Below are positions 15,988 to 24,520 of a stretch of 64,000 nucleotides of DNA, piece after piece. Location: NCBI GenBank assembly GCA_045588735.1, contig JAZNET010000059.1, positions 39,607 through 103,606 of the forward strand, given 5' to 3'. Source of the stretch: DTU089 sp045588735. Lineage in GTDB: Bacteria > Bacillota > Clostridia > Oscillospirales > Acutalibacteraceae. The notes beneath the pieces were generated by a model. It made no database searches. It saw nothing but the letters and a program-made list of their open reading frames with translations, and was not told the DNA's origin. Each line of letters starts with the position of its first letter. Within the stretch, counting starts at the first letter, position 1. The position numbers and the translations under genes were made by a program.

Positions 15988-17196
15988 TTATTCTTTTATG
16001 AATTCATCCATGAGCGTGTGTCCAACCTCTATAAACAAGCCCGTTTCTTTTGCGGTGCTTTCTGTAAAGGTTTCAATTTTTGAATCGCTGTGCTTAGATT
16101 TCTGGTAAATCATAAACGGAACAGGGTCACTTGCGTGTGTCATGGTTTTTATAGGGGTAGGGTGGTCAGGTAAAACCATAATTTTATAGTCGTCATATTT
16201 TTCAAGCTCGGGCAAAATAATGCCGAGAACCTGCTCGTCAATCATTTCGAGTGATTTTACCTTGTTGTGTGGCTCGTTTCTGTGACCGCACTCGTCGGGA
16301 GCCTCTAAGTGAATGTAAACAAAATCATTTGCTTTAAGCTCTTCAATTGCACACTGAGCCTTGCCCTTAAAGTTTGTGTCTATGTAGCCGGTAGCGCCCT
16401 CTACGTCAGGTGCAGACATATTAGCGCATTTTGCAATACCCTTGAGTAAATCAACAGCAGAAATTATAGAGCCGCTAACGTTGTATTTTTCTTTAAAGTC
16501 AGGTAACGCAGGCTTTGTGCCTTCACCCCAGAGCCAAATGGAGTTAGCAGGCTTTTCGCCTTTTGCAATTCTTTCCTTGTTAACAGGGTGCTCCATTAAA
16601 AAGTCGTAGCTTTCCTTCATCATCTTAATTAGCTCTTGAGCGTTAGGTGAAGAGGAAAGATGCTCTTTGATTACCTTGCCGGAAATATCGTGCGGAGGAG
16701 TCATTTTGCCCAAATCTAACGTGCCGTTATTCCACACAAGGCAATGTCTGTAAGCAACACCGCCGTAAAATTTAAAAATATCGTTACCAAAGTGCTTTTC
16801 TACGTCCTTTATAATTTCGCGCGCCTCTTTTGTAGAAATATCACCGGCGCTGTAGTCTACCATGGTTTTATCCTCATAATTTTCTTCGTCTGAAAGGGTA
16901 ACTAAATTGCAACGGAAAATTATGTCGGTGTCCTTCATATTAACGCCAATGCTTACAGCCTCAAGCGGGGAGCGTCCCGTGTAGCATTCCTTGGGGTTGT
17001 AGCCTAAAACGCTCATATTTGCTATATCGCTGCCCGGCTTTAAGCCTTCAGCTACAGTTTTCACTATACCCATTTTACCAAATCTTGCAAGTCGGTCAAG
17101 GTTTGGCTTTTTTGCTGCCTCCATAGGTGTTTTGTTGCCTAAGGCTTCAACAGGGTAGTCTGCCATACCATCATAAAGTACAACTACGTATTTCAT
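15988..17196 (-). CDS. apgM: 2,3-bisphosphoglycerate-independent phosphoglycerate mutase, archaeal type
   Basis: The 402-residue protein interconverts 2- and 3-phosphoglycerate in glycolysis. It starts with the metal-binding DGMADYP and has the TGRSPLEA region, a GDISTKEAR segment and the C-terminal DEQVLG and LPDHPTP metal-binding motifs of the alkaline-phosphatase superfamily. The length is typical of the archaeal-type enzyme, which is common in Clostridia. ATG 17196 is chosen because AAGGTGAT lies just upstream, overlapping a rejected GTG at 17205. It is transcribed alone from a promoter divergent to the sugar isomerase-like gene. Confidence 0.93.
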   Translation of the reverse strand: MKYVVVLYDGMADYPVEALGNKTPMEAAKKPNLDRLARFGKMGIVKTVAEGLKPGSDIANMSVLGYNPKECYTGRSPLEAVSIGVNMKDTDIIFRCNLVTLSDEENYEDKTMVDYSAGDISTKEAREIIKDVEKHFGNDIFKFYGGVAYRHCLVWNNGTLDLGKMTPPHDISGKVIKEHLSSSPNAQELIKMMKESYDFLMEHPVNKERIAKGEKPANSIWLWGEGTKPALPDFKEKYNVSGSIISAVDLLKGIAKCANMSAPDVEGATGYIDTNFKGKAQCAIEELKANDFVYIHLEAPDECGHRNEPHNKVKSLEMIDEQVLGIILPELEKYDDYKIMVLPDHPTPIKTMTHASDPVPFMIYQKSKHSDSKIETFTESTAKETGLFIEVGHTLMDEFIKE

Positions 17197-17234
17197 AAAT
17201 ATCACCTTGTATTCAGTATCATAATTACCCTATA

Positions 17235-17264
17235 AATATACAACTAAATCAAAGTGAATGTCAA
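17235..17264 (-). promoter_or_regulatory. Promoter for apgM
   Basis: On the minus strand, a perfect TTGACA (17259-17264) and TATATT (17235-17240) are 18 bases apart. Confidence 0.55.
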
Positions 17265-17282
17265 TAAAATGCAGGAAATATA

Positions 17283-17310
17283 TTGAAAATGTTTTTCTTT
17301 GTTGTATAAT
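17283..17310 (+). promoter_or_regulatory. Promoter for the sugar isomerase-like gene
   Basis: TTGAAA (17283-17288) and a perfect TATAAT (17305-17310) are 16 bases apart, back to back with the apgM promoter. Confidence 0.65.
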
Positions 17311-17343
17311 AGAATTATATTTTTTACAAAGGAGTAATTTAGT

Positions 17344-18174
17344 ATGAGTTTCCCTATAGCATTACAGCTTTATTCAGTAAGAGACGATATGGAAAAAGAT
17401 TTTTACGGCACCTTAGAAAAGGTTAGGGCATTAGGCTACGACGGTGTCGAGTTTGCAGGTCTTTTCGGTGAAGCTGCAGAAAAAATCAAAGCAAAATTGC
17501 AGGAGCTTGGCTTGACACCTATTTCTGCTCACGTACCGTATTACGATATGTTAGAGAATCCCGAGGCTGTTTTAAAGGACTACAAGGAAATTGGTTGTAA
17601 ATACGTGGTAGTACCTTACCTTACAGAGGAGTGCAGACCCGGTACAGATGGCTTTGAAGCTACGGTAAAGGGAATCAGAAAAATAGGTGAGGCAGCAAAA
17701 AGCCTTGGACTTCAGCTTCTTTACCACAACCACGACTTTGAATTTATTAAAATTGACGGCGAATATGCGCTCGATATCCTCTATAACGAGGTACCTGCAG
17801 AGTTTTTGCAAACAGAAATAGATACCTGCTGGGTAAACGTTGGCGGCGAAAATCCTGCGGGATACATAGAAAAATACACAGGTCGTGCACCTGTTGTGCA
17901 TTTAAAGGATTTTGTAGGCTCAAACAACGGCGGTCCTCTTTACAAGCTCATCGGTATTGATGAGGAGGAGACGGAAGTAAAGGAGCAAACCTTTGAATTC
18001 AGACCTGTTGGCTATGGCGTGCAGGATTTTAAGGCGATTTTAGCTGCAAGTGAAAAGGCGGGCGCTTCATGGGTAGTTGTTGAGCAGGATAACCCATCTA
18101 TGGAAAAAACTCCTCTTGAATGTGCAAAAATGAGCATTGACTACCTCGTGAATGATTTAGGTATAAGACAATAA
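17344..18174 (+). CDS. Sugar phosphate isomerase/epimerase, xylose-isomerase-like TIM barrel
   Basis: The 276-residue protein begins LQLYSVRDDMEKD and continues with GYDGVEFAG, LLYHNHDFEF, a DTCWVN segment and WVVVEQDN. These are the metal-ligand strands of the AP-endonuclease-2/xylose-isomerase-like barrel family that includes inositol and ketose epimerases. A single divalent metal is expected. The exact sugar is not known. It is monocistronic, with a good promoter, an AAAGGAG site and a strong terminator. Together with the Gfo/Idh/MocA gene at 11.9 kb it suggests sugar or inositol turnover, although the two genes are not adjacent. Confidence 0.85.
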   Translation: MSFPIALQLYSVRDDMEKDFYGTLEKVRALGYDGVEFAGLFGEAAEKIKAKLQELGLTPISAHVPYYDMLENPEAVLKDYKEIGCKYVVVPYLTEECRPGTDGFEATVKGIRKIGEAAKSLGLQLLYHNHDFEFIKIDGEYALDILYNEVPAEFLQTEIDTCWVNVGGENPAGYIEKYTGRAPVVHLKDFVGSNNGGPLYKLIGIDEEETEVKEQTFEFRPVGYGVQDFKAILAASEKAGASWVVVEQDNPSMEKTPLECAKMSIDYLVNDLGIRQ

Positions 18175-18179
18175 AACGA

Positions 18180-18219
18180 AAGGCTGTAAAAAACGCTAAG
18201 TTTTTTACAGCCTTTTTTC
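18180..18219. terminator. Bidirectional terminator
   Basis: A 15-bp perfect stem (18180-18194 with 18200-18214) and 5-base loop end in T's. It lies between converging genes. Confidence 0.92.
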
Positions 18220-18228
18220 TGCTTAATA

Positions 18229-19887
18229 TTAGTTTTTAAATTCTACGGTTGCGAATTCGTCTGTTATAATATCACCGCTTGTGAGCTTGCTTTCACCTGC
18301 GTATACGTTTTCAACGGAAGCTTTAATTGTGTTTGGTTTTCCGTTAGATGTGAATTTTGCAGGCAATGCAGCAGAGTATTTAATATTTTTGTATTGAACG
18401 TTGTCAATAATAAAATTCTCAACGTCTTCACCGTAAATAAGGCAACCAATAGGTCTGCCTGTATCTCTGTAAATCTCAATGTTGTCGTAGGTGACGTTGC
18501 TTATTGAGCCGCCCTGCTGTTCAACTATAATGCCGAGTGAGCAAACTCTGTCGTTGTCCCAGGTAGCATCACGGTAAATTACAGAACAGTCCTTAAACGT
18601 TACGTCACTAATAGGTGTGTGCACCTCACCAAAAATTCCAAAGCATCTTGCTTTTCCGCCCCAGCCAATGCAGTCTGTGAAGCTGATATTTTGAGTGCGG
18701 ATTCCTTCGTAGCCGCCTAAGCCCTTAACGCCGAATAAATCGTCACCCGTTCTTACGAAGCTTCTGCTTATGCTAACGTTTCTTGAACTGCATATTGCAT
18801 AGCCGTCAGAGTTGATTCTGTAGCCGAAAATATCAAGGTCTGCAACGTTTACGTTGTCGCAGTTGTAGGTGATGAAGGACCATTCAGGTGAGTTTATAAT
18901 TTTGGGACCAATAACCTCAACGTTGCTGCAATTTGTGAATACCATTCCGCGTCTTTCTCTGCGGTCAAGCCTTGTCATATCTAAAACGCCGCGCCCGTAA
19001 AATCTTACGTTAGAAGCGTTGCAGAAGTTTACAAAAGGCATTCTTGTAAGGCCAAGTGCATTAGACTCAAGAGCTTCCTGCTCTACGTAAAGTGCTTCAT
19101 CACTTTCAGATTTTATGCTGTATTTGTGGTTAGCTATAAGGTAAGCGCCTTGTCTTAAGTAAATAACAGAGTTGCTTTTGGTTACGTTAATGTAGTCAAG
19201 GTAATGCACGCCGCTGTTGTAAACTGTGACGTTTTCTTCGCCGTATTGCTGCTTGAGCAGGTCAATTGTTGCATCCTCGTCAAGTCGTTCTTTAACAAAG
19301 AGGGTGAATGCAGCCTCCTGTGAACCGTTGAGTAAAAACGTGTAAGTGCCGGTACCTTTTATGAAGGCGGTCATTTTATTTTTGTACATATGTGTGGCAA
19401 CGTTTAATGAATCGGGCAGACAAAGTGCACTTTTGATTTTGTAGTCAGCAGAATCAAGCTCGATTCTTAACGGCAGCTCCGTGTCAGCATCAATGTAAAT
19501 TTCGGAGAAGGAGTGTAATTCACCGGTTTCGGTATCGCCGACAAAAACAACTGTGGAGTAAACAGGTACGCTGTGTCCGTTAATTGTAAAGGTGTAGTAG
19601 GGTGAAACAATAATGCCGTTTGCATCACTGTAGCCTCTAGCCTCTGCGTATTCTTCGCCACCATCAGTAGCTCTGTTTTTAAAGTCTTCTAAGCTTATTG
19701 AGTTTCCTTTTAAGGTTTTAACCGCTTCGTTGGGGTATTTAAGAAAATCAAAATCCATAACGCCTACATCCTCGGGCGGAAGCTCAGCTCCGGGTAAATT
19801 GCCCTGAGGCGGAGTAGAAATAAGCGAGCTCAAAGCGGTAACAAGGCTCAGAATTGCCGTCATGATTATTTTTAAAATAGAGTCCAT
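18229..19887 (-). CDS. Glycoside hydrolase family 28-like (pectinase-fold) exported enzyme
   Basis: The protein is about 552 residues long, with an N-terminal hydrophobic export segment (IIMTAILSLVTALSSLI). After an N-terminal beta domain of about 200 residues comes a right-handed parallel beta-helix with many N-V and S-N-V turns. The likely catalytic region is VRTGDDLFGVKG, containing the adjacent aspartates of GH28 polygalacturonases. It probably cleaves galacturonan-like or related polysaccharides outside the cell. ATG 19887 has a strong AAGGAG site; the longer frame would overlap the rubredoxin gene on the other strand and is rejected. No transport genes for the product adjoin it. Confidence 0.82.
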   Translation of the reverse strand: MDSILKIIMTAILSLVTALSSLISTPPQGNLPGAELPPEDVGVMDFDFLKYPNEAVKTLKGNSISLEDFKNRATDGGEEYAEARGYSDANGIIVSPYYTFTINGHSVPVYSTVVFVGDTETGELHSFSEIYIDADTELPLRIELDSADYKIKSALCLPDSLNVATHMYKNKMTAFIKGTGTYTFLLNGSQEAAFTLFVKERLDEDATIDLLKQQYGEENVTVYNSGVHYLDYINVTKSNSVIYLRQGAYLIANHKYSIKSESDEALYVEQEALESNALGLTRMPFVNFCNASNVRFYGRGVLDMTRLDRRERRGMVFTNCSNVEVIGPKIINSPEWSFITYNCDNVNVADLDIFGYRINSDGYAICSSRNVSISRSFVRTGDDLFGVKGLGGYEGIRTQNISFTDCIGWGGKARCFGIFGEVHTPISDVTFKDCSVIYRDATWDNDRVCSLGIIVEQQGGSISNVTYDNIEIYRDTGRPIGCLIYGEDVENFIIDNVQYKNIKYSAALPAKFTSNGKPNTIKASVENVYAGESKLTSGDIITDEFATVEFKN

Positions 19888-20020
19888 AGTGAAACGCTCC
19901 TTAAAACAAATTATCGAAATAATTATAGCACAAAAAAATAAAAATAACAGTATATTTTTGAATAATTTACCAACAATGGAATTAGCGGCTATCGCTAAAT
20001 TTTCAGAAAAAGGTGATTTT

Positions 20021-20176
20021 ATGGAAAAGTACGTATGTCCGTGCGGATACGAATACAAGGTTGCCGAGGGCGATCCGGACAGCGGTATAGCGCCAAATAC
20101 CCCGTGGGGAGAGGTTCCTGCAGATTGGGTTTGTCCTATTTGCGGTCTCGGTAAAGAGGAGTTTACAAAGGAATAA
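20021..20176 (+). CDS. Rubredoxin with an unusual CxC first knuckle
   Basis: This 51-residue protein is an iron carrier for electron transfer in anaerobes, often to peroxide or oxygen reductases. The second half is canonical (WVCPICG, two Cys). The first iron knuckle reads YVCPCGYEY, giving only one residue between the two cysteines instead of the usual two. The remaining landmarks (GDPDSGIAPNTPW) match rubredoxin. I verified the codons by reading TGT CCG TGC GGA. The gene has an AGGTGA site and its own terminator, and is divergent from the GH28-like gene. Confidence 0.9.
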   Translation: MEKYVCPCGYEYKVAEGDPDSGIAPNTPWGEVPADWVCPICGLGKEEFTKE

Positions 20177-20180
20177 AAAA

Positions 20181-20217
20181 GAGTTGGAATTCCAGATAGA
20201 ATTCCAACTCTTTTTTT
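20181..20217 (+). terminator. Terminator after the rubredoxin gene
   Basis: A 12-bp perfect stem (20181-20192 with 20199-20210), 6-base loop and a run of seven T's. Confidence 0.93.
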
Positions 20218-20304
20218 ATTAGGTTAACCGAAGAGGCAGTGCGAATGATGTTTAATATTTACAAAAAATCACCTATAAATTTATGTGTAAAATATTATTT
20301 TTTC

Positions 20305-20333
20305 TTGACTAATGATATTATATATATTATAAT
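20305..20333 (+). promoter_or_regulatory. Promoter for rny
   Basis: TTGACT (20305-20310) and a perfect TATAAT (20328-20333) are separated by 17 bases. It is one of the best promoter matches in the window. Confidence 0.75.
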
Positions 20334-20520
20334 AATATGGATAATGCAGAAGTGTTTTTTGCGTTATCGCATAGTATAGTAGTTTTGTGTTATAAATATA
20401 TTTTTTAGGATTTATATTTTTGATATAAGAGCAAGAGCTCTGCAAAACTTTATTACTATATTCGTGAGAGTGACCGTTGTCACTCGCCTTAAAATATATT
20501 TAGAAAGGGGCATTCCGTTA
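20334..20520 (+). promoter_or_regulatory. Long 5' leader of rny with a hairpin near the start codon
   Basis: About 180 bases separate the promoter from the rny start. The stretch is AT-rich and holds a 7-bp perfect hairpin (20468-20474 with 20479-20485, loop CGTT) about 27 bases before the GAAAGGGG ribosome site. In the region 20218-20304 upstream I see nothing else. RNase Y leaders in other species can be subject to self-cleavage, so a control role is possible but is inference. Confidence 0.4.
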
Positions 20521-22077
20521 ATGGGTCCTACAACAATCGCAATTATTGCAGCAGTTGCTGCAGCAGTTGTTTTCGGTGTTGCGGGATTTTTCATCGGAGG
20601 CGCTCACAGAAAAAAAGTTGCCGAATCTGCAATCGGTTCTGCTACTGAGGAAGCTTCACGCATACTCAGCAGTGCAATGACCGAGGCAGAGCAAAAGAAA
20701 AAAGAGGCAATTCTTGAAGCCAAGGATGAAATCCACAAGCAAAGAACCGAAACAGAGCACGAGCTTCGCGAAAGACGCGCAGAGGTGCAAAGACAAGAAA
20801 AAAGAATTATTCAAAAAGAAGAAAGCCTTGACAAAAAGGTAGAGGCACAAGAAAAGAAAGAAGAAGCACTTCAACAAAAGCTTAAGGACGTTGAAGAAAG
20901 AGCGCTCGAAATTGAAACAATCAAAAAGAGTCAGTTCGATATGCTTGAAAAAATCTCCGGCTATAGCAGAGAGCAAGCTAAAGAGGTTCTTCTTAAAAAT
21001 CTTGAAGAGCAGTTAACTCACGAAAAAGCGCTCAAGATTTATGAGTACGAGCAACAAACAAAAGATGAAATGGATAAAATGGCTAAGGAAATTATTTCCG
21101 GTGCTATTCAGCGTTGCGCAGCAGACCACGCTGCAGAGGCTACCGTTTCAGTTGTTGCTCTTCCTAACGACGAAATGAAGGGTAGAATCATTGGTCGTGA
21201 GGGTAGAAATATTCGTACAATCGAAACAATTACAGGTGTTGACCTTATTATTGACGACACACCCGAGGCAATTACAGTTTCCTGCTTTGAGCCTGTAAGA
21301 CGTGAAATTGCACGCCAAACTCTTGAAAGACTTATTCAGGATGGAAGAATTCACCCTACAAGAGTTGAAGAAATGTACGAAAAGTGCAAAAGAGAGGTTG
21401 AGCTCACAATTAAGCAAACAGGTGAAAAGGCTGTTATTGACGCAGGTGTTAATAGCGTAAGCGGTGAACTTGTTAAGCTTTTAGGTAAGCTTAAATACCG
21501 TACAAGTTACGGTCAAAACGTACTTAATCACTCTCTTGAGGTTTCTTACCTTTCAGGTCTTATGGCTGCAGAGGTTGGCGCAGACGTTAAACTTGCAAAA
21601 AGAGCAGGTCTTCTTCACGATATCGGTAAGGCTCTTGACCACGAGTACGAGGGCTCTCACGTTGAACTAGGTGTTGAAGCAGCTAAGAAAAACAGAGAAA
21701 ACGACCAGGTTGTTCACGCTATTCACGCTCACCACGGTGACGTTGAGGCTAAAACCCTTATTGCTGCTATTGTTCAGGCTGCAGATGCAATTTCTGCTGC
21801 AAGACCGGGCGCAAGACGTGAAAACGTTGAAACGTACATTAAAAGACTTCAGAAGCTTGAAGAAATTGCAACCTCTTTTGACGGTGTTGAAAAGTCATTT
21901 GCAATTCAAGCAGGTAGAGAGGTTAGAATCATTGTAAAGCCTGAGGTTATCTCTGACGACCAAATGACAATTGTTGCAAGAGATATTGTTAACAAAATTG
22001 AAAATGAGCTTGAGTATCCGGGTCAAATCAAGGTTAACATTATCAGAGAAAGCCGCGCGGTAGATTACGCGAAATAA
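20521..22077 (+). CDS. rny: Ribonuclease Y
   Basis: The 518-residue protein is the membrane-anchored endoribonuclease that starts mRNA decay in Firmicutes. It has an N-terminal membrane helix (residues about 4-26), a long charged coiled coil (to about residue 190), a KH RNA-binding domain with GRIIGREGRNIRTIE, and an HD catalytic domain with LLHDIGKALDHE. The length matches B. subtilis RNase Y. ATG 20521 follows GAAAGGGG; an upstream in-frame ATG at 20464 is inside the leader hairpin and is rejected. ymdB follows it, the conserved neighbour in Firmicutes. Confidence 0.97.
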   Translation: MGPTTIAIIAAVAAAVVFGVAGFFIGGAHRKKVAESAIGSATEEASRILSSAMTEAEQKKKEAILEAKDEIHKQRTETEHELRERRAEVQRQEKRIIQKEESLDKKVEAQEKKEEALQQKLKDVEERALEIETIKKSQFDMLEKISGYSREQAKEVLLKNLEEQLTHEKALKIYEYEQQTKDEMDKMAKEIISGAIQRCAADHAAEATVSVVALPNDEMKGRIIGREGRNIRTIETITGVDLIIDDTPEAITVSCFEPVRREIARQTLERLIQDGRIHPTRVEEMYEKCKREVELTIKQTGEKAVIDAGVNSVSGELVKLLGKLKYRTSYGQNVLNHSLEVSYLSGLMAAEVGADVKLAKRAGLLHDIGKALDHEYEGSHVELGVEAAKKNRENDQVVHAIHAHHGDVEAKTLIAAIVQAADAISAARPGARRENVETYIKRLQKLEEIATSFDGVEKSFAIQAGREVRIIVKPEVISDDQMTIVARDIVNKIENELEYPGQIKVNIIRESRAVDYAK

Positions 22078-22088
22078 AACCAAAGAAT

Positions 22089-22125
22089 AAAAACGGAACT
22101 CCTTAAAAAGTTGTTCCGTTTTTAA
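22089..22125 (+). terminator. Terminator-like hairpin between rny and ymdB
   Basis: An 11-bp stem (22089-22099 with 22113-22123) with a 13-base loop ends in T's. It could terminate partially or mark a processing site. No clear new promoter for ymdB was found after it. Confidence 0.65.
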
Positions 22126-22165
22126 TTTATCCTCGGCTTACTTAAGCCATAGAAAGAGTAAAAAA

Positions 22166-22936
22166 ATGCGTTTATTATTTATAGGTGACGTTGTTGGTGC
22201 AGGGGGCTGCGAATTTTTAATGAAAAAGCTCCCGAGCTACAAAAAAGAAAACGGAGTTGACGTTTGTATCGCAAACGGAGAAAATTCTGCACAGGGTAAC
22301 GGTGTAACACCGTATTCCTGCAAAATGCTGTATGATAGCGGAGTGGATTTTATAACACTCGGAAATCATTCCTTTAAGCGTCCGGAAATAGTAGATTATC
22401 TGGATAGTGAGACTGCAATTATAAGACCGTACAACTTTCCTAATGGTGTACCGGGTAAGGGTGTAGGTGTTATAGATAAGGGTAGATTCAGAGTCGCGGT
22501 AATCAATTTAATGGGTACCGTTTATTCCGAGGCTCTCGACAATCCTTTTACAGAAATTGAAAATGCGCTTAAGGAAACAGACGAATGCAAAACCGTAATT
22601 GTCGATTTTCACGCGGAGGCAACGGCAGAAAAGCGTGCTATGGGCTTTTACCTTGACGGAAGAGTTACTGCAGTTTTAGGTACTCACACACACGTGCAGA
22701 CTGCAGATGCACAGCTTTTGCCAAAGGGAACGGCATATATTACAGACGTAGGTATGACAGGACCCGTTAATTCCGTTTTAGGCATAGAGCCTGAATTAGC
22801 AATCAGAAAGCAGAAGCTGCACATACCGGTAAGATTTGCCAATGCAGACGGACCGTATTGTATGAACGCCTGCATTATAGATATTGATGAAAAAACAGGT
22901 AAGGCAAGCAAGGTGGAAAGGGTGGTGCTTGAATGA
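22166..22936 (+). CDS. ymdB: YmdB-type metallophosphoesterase
   Basis: The 256-residue protein belongs to the YmdB family (2',3'-cyclic-nucleotide phosphodiesterase in B. subtilis, affecting biofilm and motility genes). Metal-binding motifs read FIGDVVG at the start, ANGENSAQG, TLGNHSF, VDFHAEATAEK and GTHTHVQT. The length and order fit the family throughout. Position after rny is conserved in Firmicutes and suggests a shared role in RNA metabolism. Its TGA overlaps the ATG of the next gene by four bases, so the binding-protein gene is probably cotranslated. Confidence 0.93.
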   Translation: MRLLFIGDVVGAGGCEFLMKKLPSYKKENGVDVCIANGENSAQGNGVTPYSCKMLYDSGVDFITLGNHSFKRPEIVDYLDSETAIIRPYNFPNGVPGKGVGVIDKGRFRVAVINLMGTVYSEALDNPFTEIENALKETDECKTVIVDFHAEATAEKRAMGFYLDGRVTAVLGTHTHVQTADAQLLPKGTAYITDVGMTGPVNSVLGIEPELAIRKQKLHIPVRFANADGPYCMNACIIDIDEKTGKASKVERVVLE

Positions 22937-24447
22937 GAAAAATAATATCACTTTTTTTAGTTATTGCATTCTGTATTACACTTTTTGCGTGTGATAACAC
23001 CGCTACAAACGAAGAAACCGAATCTGAAAGCTGGGATTACGTTTTACCTACACCGGTTGTCAATGCAGAGATTTCTCTGCCTTTTACCTCGGCAGACAGC
23101 TTTAATCCGTACAAGGCAAAAAGCAAGCTTAACAGAAGGCTTATTCCGCTTATTTACGAGGCTCTTTACAGCCCTACGGAGGATGGCTACGGTTACCCTC
23201 AGTTAGCCTTAAGTGCAACGGAAAGCGGTAAAACGGTAACGGTAAAATTAAAGCAGGGCGTGGTTTTTTCAAACGGCACACCGTTCAATGCTTCGAACGT
23301 AAAGTATTCTTATGAATTTGCCAAGAAAAGTCCTTACTACCAAAACGATTTAAAGAATATAACAAACTTTGAGGTTGTAGATAATTTTACTTTAAAAATA
23401 ACCTTCGACGGAGCAATGCTTGCGCCGCTCAATTGTCTTTCGTTTCCTATTGTATTAAAAAGCGGTAATGTTTTTATAGGTACGGGTAAATACGTGTTAA
23501 AATATCTTGAACAAACGCCTTATTTTGAACTTAACAAAAATTATTTAAGGTATAACCCCGAGTGGAATAACCAAATAGCTCTTTACGATATGGCAGGCTC
23601 TTCAAGTGAAACCTATGCCTTCAAGGCAAAGAAAATAAGCATTTATGAGGATGATTTGGTAGACGGTAATTACAAAAATCTTTCCTCTAAAACAATTTCT
23701 TTGCCTACAAATAACCTTGTTTTTGCAGGTCTTAATATGACTTGGTCAGGCTCAATTACCTCTGTTGCCTGGGTACGAAGAGTTATAAATATAGGCATTA
23801 ACCGTGTGGATATTGGCGCGGCATCCTTCTTAGGTCAAACACTACCTGCAACAACACCGTTTAAGCCAAGCTTTTACAGACTTTCCGGACAGGAGTTGCT
23901 TGAAGCAACGGGTGACCTTAACCGTGCTATAAATATTTTAGAAGAAAATGGATACGATAAGTTTACAAAGGATGGCTACAGGACAGACGGTGTAAACACC
24001 TTAAAGCTTTCCATTCTTGTTTGTAATGATAATCCGTATAAAAAAAGCGTTGCAGAGGCATTGCAAAAATCACTTGCAACACTTGGAATAAAAGCAACCG
24101 TTGTTTTGAAAAACCGCACAGATTATTTGAGTGCTCTTCAAAACGGTCACTATGAAATATATATTGGTGAAATTGAATTGCCTGCAGATGGCGATTTAAC
24201 TGAATTTTTCAGAGCAGACGGTCAGGTAAGCTTCGGTATAGCAGAAAGCTCATCTAAGCTTTACACAAGCTTTAAAAAGGGCGAGGTAAATATGACGGAG
24301 TTTATCGAGGGCTTTTATATGAACGTGCCGTTTGCGCCGTTATTTTACAGAAAGTCCGTTGTATCCGTTGACCCGGCTATTTCAGGGATCACCACAAACG
24401 AGGGTAATGCATATTTGTCGGTTTCGGAGTGGCGAGTAAATAAATAA
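22933..24447 (+). CDS. ABC-type oligopeptide-like solute-binding lipoprotein (family 5)
   Basis: The 504-residue protein has a signal region ending LFAC with Cys20 as the lipid site. The mature part follows the family 5 binding-protein pattern: the LNRRLIPLIYEAL opening of domain I, YEFAKKSP, and a C-terminal VNVPFAPLFYRKSV segment. Family 5 proteins bind peptides, nickel or sugars and deliver them to an Opp/Dpp-type permease. No permease or ATPase gene is adjacent, so it is an orphan component here, coupled to ymdB. The ligand is unknown. Confidence 0.85.
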   Translation: MRKIISLFLVIAFCITLFACDNTATNEETESESWDYVLPTPVVNAEISLPFTSADSFNPYKAKSKLNRRLIPLIYEALYSPTEDGYGYPQLALSATESGKTVTVKLKQGVVFSNGTPFNASNVKYSYEFAKKSPYYQNDLKNITNFEVVDNFTLKITFDGAMLAPLNCLSFPIVLKSGNVFIGTGKYVLKYLEQTPYFELNKNYLRYNPEWNNQIALYDMAGSSSETYAFKAKKISIYEDDLVDGNYKNLSSKTISLPTNNLVFAGLNMTWSGSITSVAWVRRVINIGINRVDIGAASFLGQTLPATTPFKPSFYRLSGQELLEATGDLNRAINILEENGYDKFTKDGYRTDGVNTLKLSILVCNDNPYKKSVAEALQKSLATLGIKATVVLKNRTDYLSALQNGHYEIYIGEIELPADGDLTEFFRADGQVSFGIAESSSKLYTSFKKGEVNMTEFIEGFYMNVPFAPLFYRKSVVSVDPAISGITTNEGNAYLSVSEWRVNK

Positions 24448-24450
24448 TAC

Positions 24451-24479
24451 TTGTATTTATTTGGTAAATAATATATAAT
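24451..24479 (+). promoter_or_regulatory. Promoter for the 603-residue membrane protein
   Basis: TTGTAT (24451-24456) and a perfect TATAAT (24474-24479) are 17 bases apart. A strong GAGGAGG site lies downstream. Confidence 0.6.
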
Positions 24480-24520
24480 TAACACATTGTGTTATTTTAC
24501 TTTTTTGAGGAGGCTTTTTA

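Noticed and set aside
19888..20058. Longer N-terminus for the GH28-like protein
   Set aside because: It would overlap the rubredoxin gene on the other strand. ATG 19887 has an AAGGAG site and is followed by an export segment.
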